A DNA stretch of 64,000 nt, taken from positions 11,982,007 through 12,046,006 of the forward strand of contig CM035807.1 of the NCBI GenBank assembly GCA_020466095.1, in the 5' to 3' direction. Of this stretch, positions 12,732-25,400 are shown piece after piece. How positions within the stretch are numbered: position 1 is the stretch's first letter; every line of letters begins with the position of its first letter. The notes beneath the pieces are model-generated. The model was not told the DNA's origin. It was given only the letters and a program-made list of their open reading frames with translations, and did no database searches. Made by a program: the position numbers and the translations under genes. The stretch is from Chlorops oryzae. Taxonomy: Eukaryota > Arthropoda > Insecta > Diptera > Chloropidae.

Positions 12732-13432
12732 CAGGGCTGATCAAAATATTTATTTAAATAATAAATATTTAATTAAATATTTCGACTCTTCTGGGCAAAA
12801 ATAAATATATCAGCAAATTTTGATTTTCCGTAAATATTTCGGCTAAAATTTCATATTATATACGAATATGCAGTAAATATACTCGTAATACTCGTAATAA
12901 GCATGCTTTCCAATCAGATAAACATAATTCATAACGCTGCACTATGGGCGGAAAGCCAAAAACAGCGGCAAAAATATGAAGGACTCTTCCAATAAGAACG
13001 ATTTTTTCGGTAAGGGGTTTTTTGGGGTCGCTGATTTCAAATCTGGTGTCAGATTTTTAAAAACCAAAATGGCTGATCCAATATGGCGGCCAAATTTTTT
13101 AAAAATAGATCTTTTTCCAAAAAACTGTATCACAAGGAGGTTTTTTGGGTCGCTGATTTCAAATCTGGTATCAGATTTTATTACAAATGTTTAAAGATAT
13201 TTCTCTTATTATAAACGAGTCTTAGACAATAGCCTACGTTCATTCATTTTTGAAAATCTTTGAAAACATCTCATATTTTATTGCAATAAGTTTACTTAAA
13301 CCAATAATATATGGAAAATGCCCTTGAAATAAATTTTTATCGTAAATATTTATCGCAAATATTTTGAATGTTTTTTCTTAAATATTAAATAAATATTTTG
13401 AAGTTTTTTCATAAATATTTTGATTAGCCCTG
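12732..13432. mobile_element. Non-autonomous hAT element, 8-bp TSD
   Basis: The ends are inverted: left CAGGGCTGATCAAAATATT, right its reverse complement with one mismatch. The flanks carry a perfect 8-bp direct duplication, GTAATAAC, at 12724-12731 and 13433-13440. CAGGG termini plus an 8-bp duplication are the hAT signature. The 701-bp body is AT-rich at both ends. It contains a near-identical direct repeat of about 40 bp (around 13018-13058 and 13140-13179, centred on GGTCGCTGATTTCAAATCTG). No transposase is encoded, so movement would need a helper in trans. Confidence 0.92.
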
Positions 13433-13559
13433 GTAATAACTATGGCAATAGAAAATATTTATATTCAGCACTCAAAAGTATGCCTTGAAATATTCCGAAT
13501 ATTTCTGTTCATTCTGGTAGGTATGTCCATTTGATCACACGGGTTTTGAAAGATAACTG

Positions 13560-14156
13560 ACAATAACATTGCTCAAGATGTGTTAATTTTGACATAATAT
13601 CTATAAGAACGAGCAGATTTTGGACTCTTAGAAATATAATCAATATTTAGAGGATACTCCACCCCTTTTAACCGCAGTATAATATCCGTGTCCAGGTTAC
13701 TGCTTGAATTCTGCTTTGCAGTACGTTTCATCATCCATGATCACGCAGTCAAATTTGGGCAGGTAATCGCGTCATGGCTTCTGCATCTTTTTCTTCTGAC
13801 CTATTGGGTACTTTTTGTACTTTATAGCTCCTAAGGTTGTAACATTTTTTAATCCGATGTACAATTGACTTCGATGTTCCCGCTTTTGCTGCCATATCAC
13901 GAATCGTAGTGCCTGGATCCTGAGTAAACATCCGCTTAACCTTTTGGGACCCCGCTTAGTTCGCTGGACCACTTTTTCTACCTATACCTGGTATTTTTTG
14001 ATAAAAGGGGTAAGCTGTTTGTATCGTTTTACGGTCCTTCCGACAGTTTTTAACGCACACGCCAACTTCCTTGGCGATCTTTTCGTACGTAGTGTTTGCA
14101 TTTTCCAGGTATTTGCAAATAATTGCTTTCCGCTTTTCTTCTTGTTGAGATGACAT
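13560..14156 (-). pseudogene. Tc1/mariner transposase relic
   Basis: Reading from 14156 down, the first frame gives an N-terminal DNA-binding region typical of Tc1/mariner transposases (YLENANTTYEKIAKEVGV). After a frame change comes a second helix-turn-helix (DPGTTIRDMAAKAGTSKSIV) followed by RSYKVQKVPNR. After another interruption the catalytic first-aspartate block VIMDDETY is readable at about 13721-13741, and then PG-x-x-YYT. Only the N-terminal half and the start of the DDE/D domain survive. Several frameshifts and stops disable it, and the rest of the catalytic domain is lost. It abuts the hAT insertion at 12732-13432. Confidence 0.88.
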
Positions 14157-15589
14157 CTTTTCAGTAGCTCTTTTATTTTACTTATTAGTATTTTTTTTTG
14201 AACCTGAAATATTTATACTTTATTTAGGTACCTACTAAATATGTTGCTATGGAGTTAAGACTTTTTATTAATAGCATAAAAACAAAATTACAGTTATTTC
14301 TGGGACATTTCTTACATGTACTAAAGACATTCAATATCATCCTTATGTCGTCACAACGATTACTGCCAGAATCGATCGTAATTCATAGTTCTAAAATTTT
14401 TATTAAAATTATGCGGCCTAAGTATCTCCATTCGATTGCTATAAATTTCGGCTTAGGCTCCACTAACCTACCCAACCAATAATTCACATGATTACATTGC
14501 CTTTAATCCCTAAAAATTTATACATTTCAATACATTTGATAAATATTCAGTTCTTTGGTTCCGCTCTTAAAGTACTGAGTGCTTTTGAAAAATCCGGAAT
14601 AAAAATTTTTCTAGTCATATCTGTCGCCCGAAAGTATGCACAGCGTAATTTACACTGATAGAGCGGTTCACTAAAAATGCATGAAGACATTTTTATTAGT
14701 GCAATGTCTCCATGTTTGTGTAAACGTACGAATGATGGAAATTGCTGAAAAAAGCGAAACGCCAGAGGAGAGAGAGAGAGAGAGAGAAAAAAAGTGCATA
14801 TGCATCACAGGATTAAACGCGTCATGCATGCAAATGTGAAATTTTGTGAATCGTCCCATGGCACTGTTTAAGATTTTTTAAGCAGATCCCAACGCTTGCC
14901 TTTTACTTATTTTTTTCTTATTTTTTTTATTTTTTATTTTTTTTAAGTTTTCTATTTGGCACTGTATCCTACCAAAGTCAGAATAAAGTAAAAGATGAAT
15001 GGCTTTGAGTAATGGCGCTCAACCGAAATTCAGAAAATATTTTCTCATTTAAATATGTCGTCACGGTGCTATACAAAAATTAGGAAAATAAGGGGAAAAT
15101 GGAAAAAAAAGGCAAGTGCCAAGGACTCACTCACAGTATGTGCCAGCGGAAATGAGAGTTTAATGCATTGCACTGGAAAGTGCAGACTCGGTACTTTATT
15201 AGCAGCAGGAGCAGCAGCAGGAGCAGCAGCGGAGCCAGCTTAAGGCGGAAAATCACGTTGCACATGTTTTAACTATTTCAATGGCTATAATTTTTGGTGC
15301 ACTATTGTTGTTGTTGTCACTGTTTACGTTGTTGTTGTAATTTCTGTTCTTTTTTTTTTTTTTTTTGGAGAACATATTAATTTTCGTGAGGTACTGAAGT
15401 GTATCGAGCAGCTTGCATTTGGCTAAGCAGAAAATTCGGACTTGATTGAACAGCGTAATTTACTATTCAGTGCTTTTAGGCGTTCAAAAATTTATTGCCC
15501 ATTTGCGAATTCCTTTATTTTTGCAAGCGGCAAAAAAAGCTGCTCTAAAGATAGTATAATGCGTATTATTTATTCTAAGGACTATTAAG

Positions 15590-15593
<4 letters not shown>
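14157..15593. other. Intergenic, AT-rich
   Basis: No gene found. A short GA run lies at about 14765-14787 and T-rich tracts at 14910-14945 and 15350-15366. A small GCAGCAGGAGCAGCAGC tract near 15200-15230 creates a chance alanine-rich frame. Confidence 0.4.
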
Positions 15594-15654
<61 letters not shown>

Positions 15655-15660
15655 AGGAGA
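15594..15660. repeat. (GA)n microsatellite
   Basis: About 65 bp of nearly pure GA dinucleotide with one or two interruptions near the right end. GA tracts of this kind can bind GAGA-type factors in flies, but no neighbouring promoter is visible. Confidence 0.95.
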
Positions 15661-16417
15661 CGAGAGCTATGGGAAACAAGTTGACTCTTTCAAATATTTA
15701 TTGCGAATTGGTAAATAAAATTTGGAAAAGTTCCAAGCTTAATGTCTTTTAAAGGGGAATTATTTTCAGCATTGTCGTTTCGTCGTTTCGCCGTTTCGTT
15801 TCCATTACGCTTTCACATGAATATTCATGACAGAGAATGTGGTACAAGTGGCCTATTGGAGACGTCATCATCATTGTCAGCATCCATTTAAAGTGTTTCC
15901 AGTAGTTGGCATTGTTTTTGGCGGTGCTTTATCGTCCTTGCAACATTTCTGCTTGCACCATCAACATGAAATACTGAATGCTTTAGCATTTTAAGTGCGG
16001 GGTCTTTGGTTGCCTGCAATGGATTACAGGAAGTTTTGCAGCTCATATTGGGTAGATTGTCTATTTATGAGGGGATTTTTTAAACGAATGAGTGTGTGAA
16101 ATAAAAAGTAATTTTTCTCATTCTTGAATAGTGAGAGTTCATCGTCGGACTATGCCCGATTCAAAATATTCTCGGCATGTTTTTCCCAGCGGGTATCAGA
16201 ATAATTTTTTTTTTTCTAAACACATTTGGAAGTAAATATAAAGAAATGGGGAATAGTGAAAAAATGTTTGCAAATGTCATCACTAGGGCTCGAATTTGTT
16301 TGATTTTTATTATTATTAAGATTAAAATCGGTTTTTAAATTTTTCGCACATTTTTTTAATGTGTTCAGGCTGAAAGCTTGTGAAAGATAGGAAAATATAA
16401 TATTGAACGGGTTACGA
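15661..16417. other. Intergenic, unassigned
   Basis: No gene or delimitable repeat seen. A CGTTTCGTCGTTTCGCCGTTTCG-like simple stretch lies near 15775-15800. Confidence 0.4.
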
Positions 16418-16844
16418 TATATGGGCCAAAATTCTTTTTAATACCTAAATTTCTGTCTCTGTCAACGAAATTATGTTTTCATGAAGAAGAAAATCAAATT
16501 AATAACAAATTAATTTTACCAAAAAATTTATTAATAACAAAAAAAAAGGAACTCTAGTCGAATTGAAAAAAATCAAATATTACCAAAACTACAGAGTAAC
16601 ATAGTCGTCTTCTTTGGCAAGACAAGACAAGATAAGACAACAATTTTACTGTAATTTGCGAGTAAACAAAATGGAGGTTTGGTTATATTTGATTTTTTTC
16701 AATTCGACTAGAGTTTTTTTTTCGGTATTAAAAGAATTTGTTTTTAAATTATTTTGTTATTAATTTGATTTGCTCCTTCACGAAAACTGGATTTCATTGG
16801 CAGGGACAAAAGTTCAGGCATTAAAAAATTTTTTAGCCCATATA
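16418..16844. mobile_element. Foldback element with ~170-bp arms
   Basis: The two arms (16418-16592 and 16673-16844) are inverted copies that align along almost their whole length. Shared landmarks are TATATGGGCYAAAA at the tips, AAATCAAATTAATAACAAA in the middle and CTCTAGTCGAATTGAAAA next to the loop. The 80-bp loop carries a GACAA-type short repeat. There is no coding region. RNA read from either strand would form a long hairpin. The superfamily is not assigned. Confidence 0.85.
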
Positions 16845-17078
16845 GCCATAAGAAAGTATGATTTTACTTTTGTTCGAGCACTTGTGACGTGTGTAAATTT
16901 TTAAGAATATTTTTGTGAAAATTTTTTCAGTTTTACTATTAATTAAAGTTATTAATTTTATACCCAGCGTAAGCGGGGTATATTAGTTTTGTGCAAATCT
17001 TGTAACAGGGAGAATTAAGCTCCGGAGCTATAGAAAAAATATATATAGAAATGATCAGGATCAAAAACTGAATCGATT

Positions 17079-17176
17079 TAGACATGTCCGTCTGTCCGTC
17101 TGTCCGTCTGTCCGTCTGTCCGTCCGTCCGTCCGTCCGTCCGTCTGTCCGTCTGTCCGTCTGTCCGTCCGTCCGTG
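17079..17176. repeat. (GTCY)n tetranucleotide array
   Basis: About 24 tandem GTCC/GTCT tetramers directly downstream of the mini-me-like core. The mix of long GTCC-only and GTCT/GTCC-alternating blocks points to slippage after insertion. Confidence 0.95.
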
Positions 17177-17464
17177 GTCGGATCTCCTCCGAAACGGCTG
17201 GACCAATCAAGTCGAAATTTGACACACAGGTATATCGGGATCCGAGTATGATCCTAAGTAAAAATGGGAGACATCCGCCCACTGCCACGCCCACAAATGA
17301 ATATAATGTGTTTTCAGTAAAATGCTTGTAACTTGCGAACCAGTCAACACATTCCATTGATATTTGGTGTACTGGTAAACTACGAAAAGAGACATATCCT
17401 GGCAAAAAATGGACGCCGCCCTCCTCGAGCCACGCCACAAATAAGCCCAAAAATAAGGGCTTAT

Positions 17465-18100
17465 CGTAACTTGTGAAGTAAAAGGCGTAGAAGCTTCAAA
17501 TTCGCAGCATAGGTTGCCTAAGGCAAATGAGAGGTGTAGGAACAAAAATTTATGTAGCCCGCCCACTGCCACGCCCACAATAGAGAATTTTCATAACTTC
17601 CGAAGTAAAAGGCGTAGAAGCTTCAAATTCGCAACATAGGTTCACCAAGGCAATATGAAAGGTGTAGGAAAATTTTTTTTATGGCCCGCCCACTGCCACG
17701 CCCACAAATGAAGTTTTTTCGTAACTTCCGAAGTAAAAGGCGTAGAAGCTTCGAATTCGCAACATAGGTTCACCAAGGCGAACGAAAGGTGTAGGAAAAA
17801 AATTTTATGCGGCCCGCCCACTGCCACGCCCACAAATGAAGATTTTTCGTAACTTCCGAAGTAAAAGAAGTAGAAGCTTCAAACTCGCAACATAGGTTCA
17901 CCATGGCGAATGAAAGGTGTAGGGAAAAAATTTTATGCGGCCCGCCCACTGCCACGCCCACAAATGAAGATTTTTCGTAACTTCCGAAGTAAAAGAAGTA
18001 GAAGCTTCAAACTCGCAACATAGGTTCACCAAGGCGAATGAAAGGTGTAGGGAAATAATATATGTTGCCCTCCCACTGCCACGCCCACAAATAGAGAAGC
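17465..18100. repeat. 127-128-bp minisatellite, five copies
   Basis: The landmark CCCACTGCCACGCCCAC recurs at 17561, 17688, 17816, 17944 and 18071, giving steps of 127, 128, 128 and 127 bp. Each unit also contains CGTAACTTCCGAAGTAAAAG and a TAGAAGCTTC block. The units are highly similar, so expansion is recent relative to the host element. One diverged landmark lies upstream near 17278. A repeated open frame on the minus strand is a by-product of the tandem structure and not a gene. Confidence 0.95.
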
Positions 18101-18175
18101 AAACATAGTGCGCTCGTAATGTCGGGACGCTGGGTATTTCAAAGTCGGCTTGACCGACTTTAGCTTTCTTACTTG

Positions 18176-20325
18176 TTTTTTTTATTTTTGTTAATTGGCA
18201 ATTTTACAAGAATCTCTGATTTTAAGGACGATGGAAGTTTGTAAAAATCAGATTTTGTGAAAGTTTCACATTGGTAGTATGTTTTTCGAATGTCAGTGGC
18301 AGCGCTGTAAACACATAAATTCTTTCATATATAAAAAATTTCCAATAATTTCAACCAATCAGAATACTTCAAGCGCTACGTCACAAAGGTACATGCGCAA
18401 AAGAATAAAATTTTGAACTCTGATTGTCGTAACCTTATAATCGATCATCATTGGCCATAAGTAAGTGCGTAACTTAATTCTCGGCCACACTTTTTAAGAT
18501 CGATTGAAGTATAAAATGGAGCCAAATTGAAAAATCCAAGTGCAGGGATTTGCCTTATTCACCAAGCGCTTTCAGAAACTGAAGTCAAATTTTGGTTTAC
18601 ATTCGATGACCTCAAAAATGTGTCACAGTGTCATTTAAGGTGGTTCCCAAAGTATAAAGAACAATGTAGGAATTAATTTCGTAAAGTTCTTTTCTTGGTT
18701 CCTGCAGCAAGTCAAGCAATCGTTAAATAATTCAGTCTACTAAATACGTAAACTTTTTTCAACTGCTTTGTATGTGTGTGATGTATCAGCAACTACTTAT
18801 TCACTCTAACCTTAAATCTATGTTTGCCTTACCTTTCAAACGAAACATTGTGGTTCTGCGTCTCTTTCCGAGAGTCGTTAACTGTCGGACTGGGTTTTTT
18901 CCTTTTTTCTTAAAGACCTATTCAGGCCAATGATTGAGTATTAAAAAGTCCTTTTCAAAAAAAAATGTTTGAAAACTTTTCTTAATTTTAATTGAGAATT
19001 TTTACACACCATTGAAACCTTAAAATTCTTTTGGAAAATTTTCCATATATTATGCCATCATAGTCCCATCAATGCTCTTCTCCATGAACTTCTTAAAAGC
19101 GCCCCTCAACGCTTCTTGAAATTCTTTTCGCTTAACAATCAAGCCAGCTCCTTCGGACAAATTGTCGGGCAAAGCATAGAACTTTCTTGTTACAAGAAAA
19201 TTTGATTTGTTTACACTTGTGCTAATTGCGAATGCCAATCAAAAAGACAACAAAACAAAACAACAAACCAAAAAGGAGGAGAAGCGGAAAGAACAAACAC
19301 GAATGAACGCGACCAAATTCTTGTAAAGTATACTAATTGCCCCGATTGCGAACTCGTCGATGCACGACTGAGTCTGTGAGAACTGTTGGTCTTCTTTTTT
19401 GATTTTCACAGTTAGCTAAGACACAAAAGGTAGTTTGTACACACAACATATCCATGTACTTAATACTTCAATGAAATTGAAAACGAAATGCATGCAAGAT
19501 ATAAACTTTTATTTGAATTTCAGTCTTGAAAGCCACACAAGAAAATTTAAGCTTGCGACCTCAGCGAGAGTTCGCAATTGTTGATCATGCGTTGCCAAAT
19601 TAATTGTAGTGGGCAGGAAGCTCAGCTCAAGCACGTAGTTTCTTCGAATTGTTGATGACAGAGGAGACCTAACGCCAGAGTATCGGTGGTGCACTCTAAG
19701 AAGTAATTAGCGTGCTTCGGTTTATGTATTTTCCATTTTATTTATTTATTTATTTTTTTGTTATTTTCCTGGAAACTTTCATTAGGTTGCTGGGTTGCGC
19801 TAAAGTAAAGTAAAGTTAAGCGTACTATGTCGATCCATGGGTTTAGAATGCAAGACGACAAAATGAAAAAAAAAAACTGAAATAAAAAAATTGTAAAAAT
19901 TTAACTTTTGTGATTTTGATTTTCTTTCTTAATTTGCTGCAAGTACGAACGAGAAATTTTAATTGAATGTTGAAAATTCGTTAAGCAACATGTTGAAGGT
20001 ATGTGCCTAGCTTTATTGGGATTCTATGATGCAACGAGTGCACAGTGTTTCGCGTCCAAGTAACGAGTAGGTAACTCGAAAGTTATGACAACTATATTCA
20101 GGCGTCGCTTTTGTTATGTCCTCAGACTCCTTTTCATTTTGCATCGCACCGTCATACATACGAATCCCTGTCGTCTTGTCTGTGCATTCACCTTAAGCAC
20201 CTAAAGCACCCATTTTGTTGTACGCCGTATCAGCGATGAAACAACATAAAGCAAAAAAAAAAAAAAAAGGGAACACAAAGAGCGAGAAGAAAGGAAAACT
20301 AAGCAAAACAAATCACGTCCATTTT
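18176..20325. other. Intergenic, unassigned
   Basis: No gene supported. Poly-A or T runs sit near 19865 and 20255-20268. Two minus-strand frames near 19050-19238 and 19509-19694 were considered and set aside. Confidence 0.4.
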
Positions 20326-22440
20326 TCACACCTTTTTGAGATTGTGTCGCACTCTGCACAACGGTGCACCGGATTGATGGATAAATGAATGAAATGAAAG
20401 CATGAATGCGCTGCGCTGCGCTGTGGTTACTTGCTCGATTTCTATTCCTATGGTGAATGTTGTTGTTTCCTTGGTTTGGTTCTTTTTCGCTTTTATTTTT
20501 TTTTGTTCCGTCAACGTCAACACTTCAACACCTTGTTTTTTCTTGTTGGCTTTGTTGTTGCTGTTGATTTTTGTTTTCCTCTTCGAATGCGATACGAACT
20601 CCAAACATTGCTGCAATAATACTTGTGTGGTTAAGCTGTACACGGTAAAAAAAAGTGTGCTTTGCTTGTTGCAACAAATAGACTTGCAGCCGTTATGCAG
20701 CTTTAACTTTTCTTACGATCGCTTTCGTGTTTGAGCGAGTGCCTGTGTGTTTGTGTGGGTGTGTGTGTGTGTGCGCGCCTGCGAGTGGGAGTATGTTTTG
20801 GTTATTCTTAGTATTTTTTAGTCCTGTGAACTCTTGCCGTTTGTTTCCTTTCGTTTTGCTGCGGAGTGATGTGAAATGTTGCCGCAGGCACCGATGACGG
20901 ATATGTGCGACACATAGTCCTGCACTCCAGTTACTTGTGTGCACGATGTGCTCTGCGGTTTTGTACTGCTTTCGTACAGGTGTCCGTCGGCCTGCCGGTG
21001 GTCTCTCTGGGTGTTTTGTGGTCGCTACATTTTACTTGACTTAAGTGGCGCAACAAAAAAAAAAAAAAAACAAAAAATGGAAACAAAACCAAAACTCTTA
21101 ACTGACGAGAAACTCCTTGCTTTCATGCTTCATCAACTTGTTTCGGCATTGATTGTTGCATGCTAAGAGTGCGCATAGAGAGCCGGTTAAATGTGTCTGA
21201 AGTGCTGAGTTGTTTTTTTTTTTTATAGACATGACGAAGCCGAAGAAATGTGCCTCATTTTTAAAGAAGTTTTTTTTCTTTTTCTTTGTAAGAGAATATT
21301 TTGTGAACAAAGTTTCCATAAGCTTTAAAATTTTATATCAATTGTTGTCAGACAATCCAAAATTGAATTTTATTCTCAAGGAACTCATATGCTCGAATGA
21401 GCCAACCATTCGGCAGCAATGTTGTCAAGCAACATGACGCTGACAATGGCATTTAAATATTTTCTCTTTAGAGAAATTTAATAGTTTTTGTTTCTTGTCG
21501 TTGTCGTTTTGTTCCGTTTCGTTTTTGCTTTGTTCTTTCATGCAAAAAAGGATGTTAAAGTTTTGCATGTCATGCGAATAAACTCAAAAAAGAAGCAATA
21601 TTGACAAGAATTTCAAAAATTTCGTTCCCAACAACGGGCTTCGAGATGATTTTGAAAATATTTGTTACGTTTGCTTTCATGTTGTTAGCTGACATTTTTG
21701 CTATTGTTAATTGTTGTTGTTGTTTTAAGGATAGCGATAGCGATAGTGATAGAGCTTAACCTTCTATAACTGCTGTTGACATTTCGAATGACGTGGGTTG
21801 TATGCCCTCAGACAATCGGAATGATGTTGTGTTTGATAATCATGATGCCGATGTTGAGCCACCATAATGTCCCGTTGAAATTCATTGAACCTTCTCTTCG
21901 CTACCTTGCGAATGTAGTTGTTGTTATTGTTGTTATTATTATTGTTGTTGTTGTCGTTGTCGCTTTTGTCACTACTGCTGTTGACTTTTCACAAAATCAC
22001 GAATATGAAAGTGGACAATGGAATGGAATTGTTGCCCGATATGTGATGTGATGATGTCTCGCCAATGACTGTCGATGGCATTTTGCAAATACCGTTCAGT
22101 TTGATTATGATTTTGATTGGTTTTAGTTTTGTTTTGTCATGTTGATATGATATTTAAAATTTGCGAAATGATTGAAAAACGATAGTATGTGCGCCGGCAA
22201 ACGTTGCAAACGATGATAGTTCGGTTGCATGTTGCCATGTTGCCTGTTTATGTTGTGTTGCGGTTGCTGCCGATGTTGTTTGTGTATTTTCATGTTGGGA
22301 ATTTTCATGAATTGCTTTCTCCTTCCAAACTGATCCAAACTTTCATGTTGATTGTTTTTAATTGAAATTGACTGACAGCAACATGCTGCTGTATACGATC
22401 ATGTTTACCGCTGCATGTTGCTCAACATTCAGCATTTAGT
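20326..22440. other. TTG/TTA-rich simple-sequence region
   Basis: Higher-complexity DNA with many TTG, GTT and TGTTG words, a GT microsatellite near 20740-20775, and a TTG/TTA trinucleotide run at about 21916-21962. Open frames on both strands mirror these repeats (V/C/L on one strand, N/Q/T on the other) and are not credible proteins. Regions like this in fly genomes can be intronic or regulatory, but I see no element that proves it. Confidence 0.4.
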
Positions 22441-25400
22441 TCATCTTACGAATAGTTTAGTTGAAAGAAAGTTATATGAATCATTTCAGTCAGCGTTTTT
22501 TCTCTCATTCGGTCTCCACAAAAGGGTTTGCTCTCACGTCATCCATAAAAATAACCAATTATTAACGAATAAATAACATATTTGAGCGAAATTATTCAAT
22601 AAAATTAAAAGATTTTGTTCGTCGTTGAGTCATGCCACAAAATATTTATCTTATTATTCTTTGTGTTTATAAATTGAATTTATTGTTTTTTGTAATTTTG
22701 TAGCTTATTTACATAAAAAAAAGTGAACCAATTAAATGATTTCGGGCTTAATTGATTAATTCAAGAGAAATAATAAGGCTTGAGGCAGAAAAAAATTTTG
22801 AAGCGAGTTTTAAATATTTTTTTTTAAATCTTTTTGGCTAATTAAAAATGCTTTACAATAGTTGCGTATGAATTCGTTTTGTTGACATCAAAATTAAAAT
22901 TTATGTAATTTTTTTAAATCAAATAAATTTACAAAATCCCTTTGCCATCGTAAGCGCTCAAGTAATGCAGTAAATAATCAATCTCGATTTATGGAATGCG
23001 ATAATAATAAAGATAAACTTATCAAAAAAACTAAATACTTCGAACATATTGCAAGTTATTTAATTAATATATTTAATTTGATTAAAATTGTCGCGTTCAA
23101 ATTAATGGACACAGTTGGGCGAGTCTGGGAAAAATTTACTCGACACATAATATATGGGCAATAATGTAAAATGGCGCTACATGTCACGCCCGTTGATATC
23201 GCATTTTTGATTCTAAAAGATCGGGAAATATTAAATTTTCAAGGCAAAAAGGACATTATTCTCAAAAGAGAGAAATCGTTCAATAACAGTCAGACAGTGA
23301 AAGAATATGGTTTCTGGTTAGAAATGCGATAAAGAAAGACGGAGAGCAAGATGTAGGGCCTTCTTACGTGGAATCGATCAAAGGTAAATGTACGAACTTT
23401 TAGGATAAAAAAATCATTTTGGAGGATGTTCATGAAAGTTGTTGATTTACCTGTTCTGAATTATGGATGTGACAGACTTTCTCCAAAATATCCCGTTCTT
23501 ATGGGGGTGCAGGTTTCAACTTAAGCCGCAAACAAAATCCTTCAATGAAAAGAGCAATTGTGAAGATTTTTTAGAATAGAAGTCTTTACTGGGATACTAG
23601 ATTATTAGGTATAGGTACATATGTCGCCCATATTTTTAATACCGGATCTCGTCAATGTATCCAGCTGCAAATTTTATGCTCTCCAGATTGATCATTTGAA
23701 CATTCCCTAAGCGAGGGGATATCATAGACTTTTCCAATCACTTTTACACATCTACTTTGTTCGGGCATGGCCTCTCATGAGCAGGCAGAAAGTGAGGTGA
23801 TCAAAAAAGTTTTGGTTTTGCTTTTGATTTTATCTTTTAAATTTTAGTTCAATCCTGAAAATATGCTACTTTTTGATAAAAAACAATCGCTATTCTTTGA
23901 AAACATCATTTTTTCCCTGCTCAATGACTGCCAAGAGAAGTAATGCCTATGGGATGAAAGTGGTTGGGATACTTGAAGTGATGCATCGCCTAGTAGAGGA
24001 CTTCCCCTAATTTGCAACTGGGTAGTGCAACAGTTCTCTCCATGACCTAAAATACTTTTGGATGAAACCATGAAAGATTTCCAAGGCTATATGTGAACAA
24101 AATATTGGATTTGATTTTGCAAATTTTCGCTTTCTCTTTATACTTTTATGAATTTTGAAATTTTATTTCCCGAAGATCCAATTTTTTTTTTAGCTATACG
24201 AGCAGACAACTCCGTTCCGATGCTATGGAAAGGACTAGAAAAGTGGGGATTAATTTTATAATTTAAATCCTTGTGCATGAGAGAGACTCTTATATAGAGT
24301 ACTAGTCATTCACGACGATTTACAGTTACATATTTACAGATACATACACTTAATTTACTTAATCTAAGGACTTAATGATATAAAAGACAAAAGACATTTC
24401 TTTTTTTCTATAATAATATTTAAAATATCCCTTTTAATCTTTTGAATTGGTAAGTCTCTCAAATTCGAATGAAAATCGCAAACTGACATCATCGGGCTGT
24501 ACCGAATTTATTTCTACCCTCCGGGTATTATACACACAGCGACGCTTCACTACTTACTCCTATTATTCACCCCCGGTAGTCGACCACCTTAAAACAGTAC
24601 TCCTTTGAACATCACTACATTTTGCGGCCATCACATTGAGACCTGGGTCTACTTTTTTTTTTTTTTTTTTTGATTTGGAGTCAAAAGTGAATGGCATCAT
24701 GAAGGCTTTGCACCGATACTCGTTATAGAATTTTTCAAAAAAATTTTTCACTCTCAAATTGTTCTCCTGCCGGCGTTTCCATATTTCATTTGACTGAAAG
24801 AACAAACGGAAAATTTTTACTTTTTTCCTTTCAATTTAAGGACATGATCTGCATTCTGTTGAAATAGGATTTCGTGATTCAATTCTCTCACATTCAGATG
24901 TGAGATACTCGAACGGAGGAAGCACACGTAGCTGGGATAGCAATCGGACTTTTGACATTCCGAATGTTTGCAAATGAAATGCATGACATCGTAAAACTAT
25001 CCCTTTAGGGTTAGTAAAATTTGACAAATACACAAATGAGACCATGAAGAAATTCACACACACACACATACCTACATACATACATTCATACATGTTTACA
25101 TACATTCATGCTCCCGCAGATGAAGATGCTCTCCAAACTAGAAAGGGGAATTTTTGTGGTCAAGTCGAAGCACGTTTTGCGCATATCATTAGACATATCC
25201 ACTGCCAAGAAGTTTTAAACGTTTTAATTATCTGCAAAATGATGTGGTCATACCATAATTGAATGCAAAATTTATTGTTTTAATGATAAGAGCGCAGCTC
25301 AAAGTGTATTTAAACTCAAATTAAGTTGGTATGTTGTCACAGCGGCATTAAGAGGGCTTCCTTGTATGTTCGTCAACTATGATCCCAAAGCAATTCATGG

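Larger units (their letters stand above)
16959..18175 (+). mobile_element. mini-me-like GTCY retroposon, expanded copy
   Basis: It starts TATACCC...GGGGTATATT (a small hairpin). The core is TAGAAATGATCAGGATC followed by GATTTAGACATG and then a GTCY array. It ends in a stem (AGTCGGCTTGACCGACTT) and CTTACTTG, an end shared with the other better-preserved copies here. Flies carry such elements as mini-me retroposons, made of a conserved core beside (GTCY)n. This copy is enlarged by a 127-bp tandem array described separately. It encodes no protein of its own. Confidence 0.82.

Noticed and set aside
17061..17961. Repeated minus-strand frames with MGVAVGG and WAWQWAG
   Set aside because: They are the antisense of the 127-bp minisatellite units inside a non-coding retroposon.
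19050..19238. 62-codon minus frame with LPDNLSEGAGLIVKRKEF
   Set aside because: Looks somewhat protein-like but begins at TTG, has no partner exon and matches no family I know; left as chance or an old pseudogene fragment.
24480..24600. Possible LTR end (TGTACC...ATTCA)
   Set aside because: No second LTR, primer-binding site or gag/pol coding found in the window.
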